Assembly (NCBI GenBank): GCA_050008715.1
Contig: JBEKMC010000003.1
Location: 1 to 64,000, forward strand
DNA: 64,000 nt
Source: JAKACA01 sp050008715
GTDB lineage: Bacteria > Actinomycetota > Acidimicrobiia > Acidimicrobiales > Bog-793
Direction of reading: 5' to 3'
The notes beneath the pieces are model-generated. The model was not told the DNA's origin, ran no database searches, and worked only from the letters and a program-made list of their open reading frames with translations. The translations under genes were made by a program, and so were the position numbers. Shown here piece by piece: positions 60,485 through 64,000 of this stretch; within the stretch, counting starts at the first letter, position 1, and every line of letters begins with the position of its first letter.

Positions 60485-62770
60485 TTACTGCGTCGCCAGC
60501 CCCTGGCGGTCCTCGGCGTCGTCGGGCACGCCTCGGCGCACCCGTTCGTCGGTCTCGATGACGACGTTGCCGAGGGCTCCCGGCGTGAACTCGCCTCGGC
60601 CAGGGCATCGGGGGCTCACCGGCGAGCCGTTCTGATACCCGACCGTGAAACCCCTCACGCCGAAGGTGACGAGCGTCGTGCGGGCAATGTGCCCCTGGCC
60701 GACCGGGACGTCGCCGTAGTACAGCTCGACGTCGCCGGCGAAGGCGCCCGTCGGCGTGAACTCGATCCTCGCCACGACCGGTCCGGCCGGCAACCTGACC
60801 TCCGCCGAGATCGTCGTCAGCGTCGATCCGAGATGGTTGTAGCCGAAGTGCAGCCGGCCGTCGTCCACATAGGCGACGTAACCGCCTGCGTGACTCCCGT
60901 GACAGACGATGACACCGCCGCCGCCGGACTCGGGCATCACCAGCTCGGCCAGCAGGCGCCACGCCCGGTTGCTGAGGTTTGGCGCGATCAGCTGAGGGAT
61001 CGACCCGATGCCGGGGTGGAGGACGAACCGCTGCCTTCGGTATCTCGGGTCCGCACCCCTCGCCGGCTGGTTCGTGACCGGGAGCACGTTGAACCGCTCC
61101 GCCTCCGCCCACCACAAGCTGACGAGCCCGGCCAACTTCTCCGGGCACTCGCCGGCGAGGTCCCGAGTCTCCGAGAAGTCCTCGGCGACGTGATAGAGCT
61201 CCCAGTCGTCGGCCTCGAACGACCGGTTCGGGTCGTCGTGCTCGGTGTAGCGGATCACCGGCAGCGGATGGAAGACGACCGCCTTCCATCCGTCGTGGTA
61301 CATCGCCCTCGATCCGAGCATCTCGTAGTACTGGGTGACATGGCGGCTCGGCACCTCGCCGGAGTCGAACGTATGGGCGAAGCTCACGCCTTCGACGGGT
61401 CGCTGCGCCACTCCGTTGATCTCGGTCGGTATATCGAGCCCGATGACCTCGAGCAGCGTCGGCATGATGTCAACGGCGTGGACGTACTGGTGCCGGGTGG
61501 CGCCTCGCCGGCTGAGCCGTGCGGGGAAGTGGGCGATGAGCGGGTCGCACACGCCACCTTCGTGGGTCTCGCGCTTCCATCGCTTGAGCGGCGTGTTGCC
61601 CGCCCATGCCCAGCCCCAGGCGTAATGGCTGTAAGCCTGTGGGCCGCCGAGCTGATCGATACGGGCGAGGTTCTCCTCCATCGACTCCGGCTCGAAGTTG
61701 AAGAAGTAGAGCTCGTTGAACGAGCCGCGCGGCCCGCCCTCTGCGCTGGCGCCGTTGTCGCTCATCACGAGCACGATCGTGTTGTCGAGCTCGCCCATCG
61801 ATTCGATGAAGGCGAGCAGCCGCCCGACCTGCGCGTCGGTATGGGTGAGAAACCCCGCGTAGACCTCCATCATCCGAGCGAACACGGTCTGCTCGTCACT
61901 CGTGAGGGAGTCCCAAGCCGGCACCCACTGGGGGCGCTCGCTCAGCTCGGTGCCGGGGGGCAGCAGCCCGGAGGCGACCTGGCGTGCGTACACGGAGTCC
62001 CTCCAGGAGTCCCAGCCCTGGTCGAACCGTCGGCGATAGCGGTCGATGTACTCCCGCGGCGCCTGGTGAGGTGCATGACAGGCACCGGGAGTGAACCAGA
62101 GGAAGAACGGCTTCTCCGGCGAGACGGCCCGCAGGTCCTTCATGAACAAGATGGCGTGGTCGACGAGGTCGTCGGTCAGGTGATAGCCCTCCGCCGGTGT
62201 CCGCGGCGGATCCACCTGATGATTGTCGTAGACGAGGTCAGGGTGGAACTGATCGGTCTCACCACCGAGAAACCCATAGAACCGCTCGAAACCCCTCCCG
62301 AGCGGCCACCGCTCCTTCGATCCGCCCATCGCCATGTCAGGTGCGGGGGCGAGATGCCACTTGCCGACGGCGAAGGTGGAGTAGCCGTTCTGCAGCAGGA
62401 TTTCGGAGAGAAAGCCGCTGCTCTTCGGCACGACCGCGTCGTAGCCCGGAAAGCCTGTCGCCATCTCCACGATCCGGCCCATGCCGTTCGTATGGTGGTT
62501 GCGACCGGTGATCAACGCGGCCCGCGTCGGCGAGCACAACGCAGTCGTGTGGAAGTTGGAGTAGCGCAACCCGTTCGCCGCCAGGCGATCAAATGTCGGA
62601 GTGGCGACATCCGAGCCGTAACAGCCGAACTGGGCATATCCAACGTCGTCGAGCAGCACGATCACGACGTTTGGAGCGCCGTCGGGAGCGCTTGGCAACG
62701 GTGGCCACCAGGGCGTCGAATCCTCCAGGGTGCGCCCGATCACGCCCTCGAACGCATGCTCTGTCGGCAT
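60485..62770 (-). CDS. Sulfatase of the alkaline-phosphatase superfamily (arylsulfatase)
   Basis: A 761-residue hydrolase. Cys79 in ALCSPTRAALITGRNHHTNG is the formylglycine residue (CxPTR). Metal ligands are seen in NVVIVLLDDVGYAQFGCYGS and later in LVMSDNGASAEGGPRGSFNE. FGFERFYGFLGGETDQFHPD-type text and KWHLAP follow the family. Residues 560-760 form a C-terminal beta-rich domain. No signal peptide is evident, and no formylglycine-generating enzyme gene lies in the window. GGGGGAGG precedes ATG 62770. The substrate is unknown. Confidence 0.93.
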   Translation of the reverse strand: MPTEHAFEGVIGRTLEDSTPWWPPLPSAPDGAPNVVIVLLDDVGYAQFGCYGSDVATPTFDRLAANGLRYSNFHTTALCSPTRAALITGRNHHTNGMGRIVEMATGFPGYDAVVPKSSGFLSEILLQNGYSTFAVGKWHLAPAPDMAMGGSKERWPLGRGFERFYGFLGGETDQFHPDLVYDNHQVDPPRTPAEGYHLTDDLVDHAILFMKDLRAVSPEKPFFLWFTPGACHAPHQAPREYIDRYRRRFDQGWDSWRDSVYARQVASGLLPPGTELSERPQWVPAWDSLTSDEQTVFARMMEVYAGFLTHTDAQVGRLLAFIESMGELDNTIVLVMSDNGASAEGGPRGSFNELYFFNFEPESMEENLARIDQLGGPQAYSHYAWGWAWAGNTPLKRWKRETHEGGVCDPLIAHFPARLSRRGATRHQYVHAVDIMPTLLEVIGLDIPTEINGVAQRPVEGVSFAHTFDSGEVPSRHVTQYYEMLGSRAMYHDGWKAVVFHPLPVIRYTEHDDPNRSFEADDWELYHVAEDFSETRDLAGECPEKLAGLVSLWWAEAERFNVLPVTNQPARGADPRYRRQRFVLHPGIGSIPQLIAPNLSNRAWRLLAELVMPESGGGGVIVCHGSHAGGYVAYVDDGRLHFGYNHLGSTLTTISAEVRLPAGPVVARIEFTPTGAFAGDVELYYGDVPVGQGHIARTTLVTFGVRGFTVGYQNGSPVSPRCPGRGEFTPGALGNVVIETDERVRRGVPDDAEDRQGLATQ

Positions 62771-62817
62771 GGTGCCTCCCCCGGTTGTTGCAGTAAATCT
62801 GCCATTTGCAGGTTAAG

Positions 62818-64000
62818 TCATCGGTGCCCGAGCGTGTTGGCGCCCCTGCTCGGCACGAGCGAGCGCAGATACGGGAGGAGTGCCCCTTGCAGCCGGGCGC
62901 CACAGACGGTCTGCGGGACCTTGAAGACGTCGTTTCCCCAGTAGAAGTGAATCCCGTCCGACGTGCGGCAGATGCTCCCGCCAACGTCAGCTTGGAAGTG
63001 TCCCGCCGGCGTCACCTCGGGGCCGATGTCGAAGAAGTACGCCTTGCCCGGGCGAGCATCGGCTGCCCTTCGCAGCAGCGCGTTGATGAGACCGTGCCGG
63101 TAGGACAAAGCCGCCGGATTCTCCTCGCCGTTCGGCCACGGTGGTGGCAGCATCCACGGGACGGAGAGGAACACCACCTTGGCGCCGTGCTTGTCGACGG
63201 AGTCCACGAGCGCGTCCATCAGACCCACGAGGTAGGTGTCGAACGACGGCTCGCCGAGATACACGTCCTCGCCGTTGAGGAGGTGATCCATCGAGTCCCA
63301 CCAACCCATCTCGATGAGCACGACTTGAGGGCGGAAGCTCTTCGCATCCTCGATCCACGATTGATCGGCGCTGTAGCACGGTGGATCCATGTCGGCCCAC
63401 GTGCCGGCAGCACCGACTTCCCCGGTTTGGATGAACCCACAGCCGAGCGTCGTGTCGTTCGCCAGCACCACGCCGTAGCTCTCCTCGTTGAGGGCGAGCT
63501 GGAAGCCGAGCGACTGCGCCACCGAATCGCCGATCAGCATCACGCGCTCCGGCGGGCAGGTATGGAACGTGGCGTAGACCTTCGCGAACGAGGCGACCGG
63601 GAGCAGCACCCGGCAGTGCACATCGGGCTTTCCCGTCAGGCGGGCGGCGACCGACGTCGTGGTGTGACTGAGCTGGGGAGGCGGGAGCGGCACGGCGGCC
63701 GCAACGCTGCCGGCGACCATGACCGCCGCAAGGGCTCCCGAGAGCCCGAGCCCGCCGAGGACCCACGTGATGACCAGCGGAACCCGGCGCTGCCGGATGG
63801 GCTGTTCGACCAGGAAGTACGACACGACTGCGGCCACGTAGCTCGCAACCACGCGGAGTCCGAACAGGTGCCAGCCCGACAGGCCCGTGTTGGCGACGTC
63901 GAGCCACAGGAAGATCGGATAGTGCCAGAGGTACAGCCCGTACGAGATGGCACCCGTTGCGCGCAACGGGAAGACGGAGAACACGGCCCGGATGACCGAC
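62818..64000 (-). CDS. Acyltransferase-SGNH protein (OafA/YrhL type), 5' end cut by window edge
   Basis: The frame is open to the right edge without a real start; the visible 394 residues are the C-terminal part. Residues near the edge, PLRATGAISYGLYLWHYPIF, and VEQPIRQRR are the end of an acyltransferase-3 membrane domain. A SGNH hydrolase domain follows: RVMLIGDSVAQSLGF (GDSxA, nucleophile Ser), VVLIEMGWWD and the Asp-x-x-His block SDGIHFYWGN. Such fusions O-acetylate cell-wall or surface polysaccharides and are common in Actinomycetota. A GTG at 63984 is inside the conserved domain and is not the start. Confidence 0.9.
   Translation of the reverse strand, partial: SVIRAVFSVFPLRATGAISYGLYLWHYPIFLWLDVANTGLSGWHLFGLRVVASYVAAVVSYFLVEQPIRQRRVPLVITWVLGGLGLSGALAAVMVAGSVAAAVPLPPPQLSHTTTSVAARLTGKPDVHCRVLLPVASFAKVYATFHTCPPERVMLIGDSVAQSLGFQLALNEESYGVVLANDTTLGCGFIQTGEVGAAGTWADMDPPCYSADQSWIEDAKSFRPQVVLIEMGWWDSMDHLLNGEDVYLGEPSFDTYLVGLMDALVDSVDKHGAKVVFLSVPWMLPPPWPNGEENPAALSYRHGLINALLRRAADARPGKAYFFDIGPEVTPAGHFQADVGGSICRTSDGIHFYWGNDVFKVPQTVCGARLQGALLPYLRSLVPSRGANTLGHR

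Noticed and set aside
60002..62944. A 980-codon plus-strand open frame opposite the sulfatase gene
   Set aside because: The sulfatase on the minus strand has its full motif set and ribosome site; the plus frame is low-complexity and begins inside the epimerase gene.

Overview
The window is about 64 kb of GC-rich, densely coded chromosomal DNA from an actinobacterium. The signs are DinB/mycothiol-dependent isomerase-type proteins, an AfsR/SARP-type regulator, ECF sigma factors (one of the ECF41 kind), DUF664 and CU044_5270-like proteins, and many GTG starts. The gene mix (form II CoxL-type molybdenum hydroxylase, sulfatase, GGDEF-EAL proteins, secreted SCxxxxxCxAVG repeats) would suit Acidimicrobiia or a relative, but no rRNA or taxonomic marker is present, so this is inference. 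I see no tRNA or rRNA gene, CRISPR array, transposase, integrase or phage gene.

Layout. 0-9.4 kb: the 5' 902 codons of a bifunctional proline dehydrogenase/P5C dehydrogenase (PutA) cut by the left edge, a TetR regulator with a perfect palindrome, three consecutive DinB-type genes (one fused to YCII) and a fourth nearby, a methyltransferase, a secreted repeat protein, and an ECF41-type sigma factor divergent from its usual partner, a carboxymuconolactone-decarboxylase-family gene. 9.5-17.4 kb: a short UvrA-like protein, a sigma-factor remnant, a small conserved protein, a frameshifted alpha/beta hydrolase, a PAP2 phosphatase, an unknown protein behind a hairpin-rich leader, a membrane protein, an MmcQ/YjbR protein and a two-domain VOC protein. 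17.4-24.8 kb: a large SARP/STAND/TPR regulator, two convergent secreted proteins separated by a strong terminator, three 11-bp-phased direct repeats, a COG4705 membrane protein, and a dimethylformamidase-beta-like protein coupled to a TraR/DksA protein.

24.8-36.3 kb: an acyl-CoA dehydrogenase, then a compact mannoside-utilisation operon. It holds a ROK repressor behind a promoter with a perfect 21-bp operator, a GmhA-type SIS isomerase, a ROK kinase, an ABC importer (lipoprotein, two permeases, ATPase at the far end) and a GH38 alpha-mannosidase. Most junctions are ATGA or longer overlaps. The likely flow is import of a mannoside, intracellular cleavage, phosphorylation by the ROK kinase, and aldose-ketose isomerisation by the SIS protein in place of ManA. 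This is the best candidate for a pathway not yet worked out.

36.3-48 kb: a zinc-ribbon/VOC protein, a methyltransferase, a YgiD-type extradiol dioxygenase, two membrane GGDEF-EAL proteins, a hairpin-rich noncoding stretch, an MFS transporter followed by a tandem repeat, an alpha/beta hydrolase and an APH-fold kinase. 48-55.5 kb: an XRE/STAND-ATPase regulator divergent from an ECF sigma factor with a translationally coupled membrane-anchored partner, then TetR and DHA2-type exporter genes. 55.5-64 kb: a three-subunit molybdenum hydroxylase (medium, large, small), an NAD-dependent epimerase-like protein, a sulfatase, and the C-terminal part of an acyltransferase-SGNH protein cut by the right edge.
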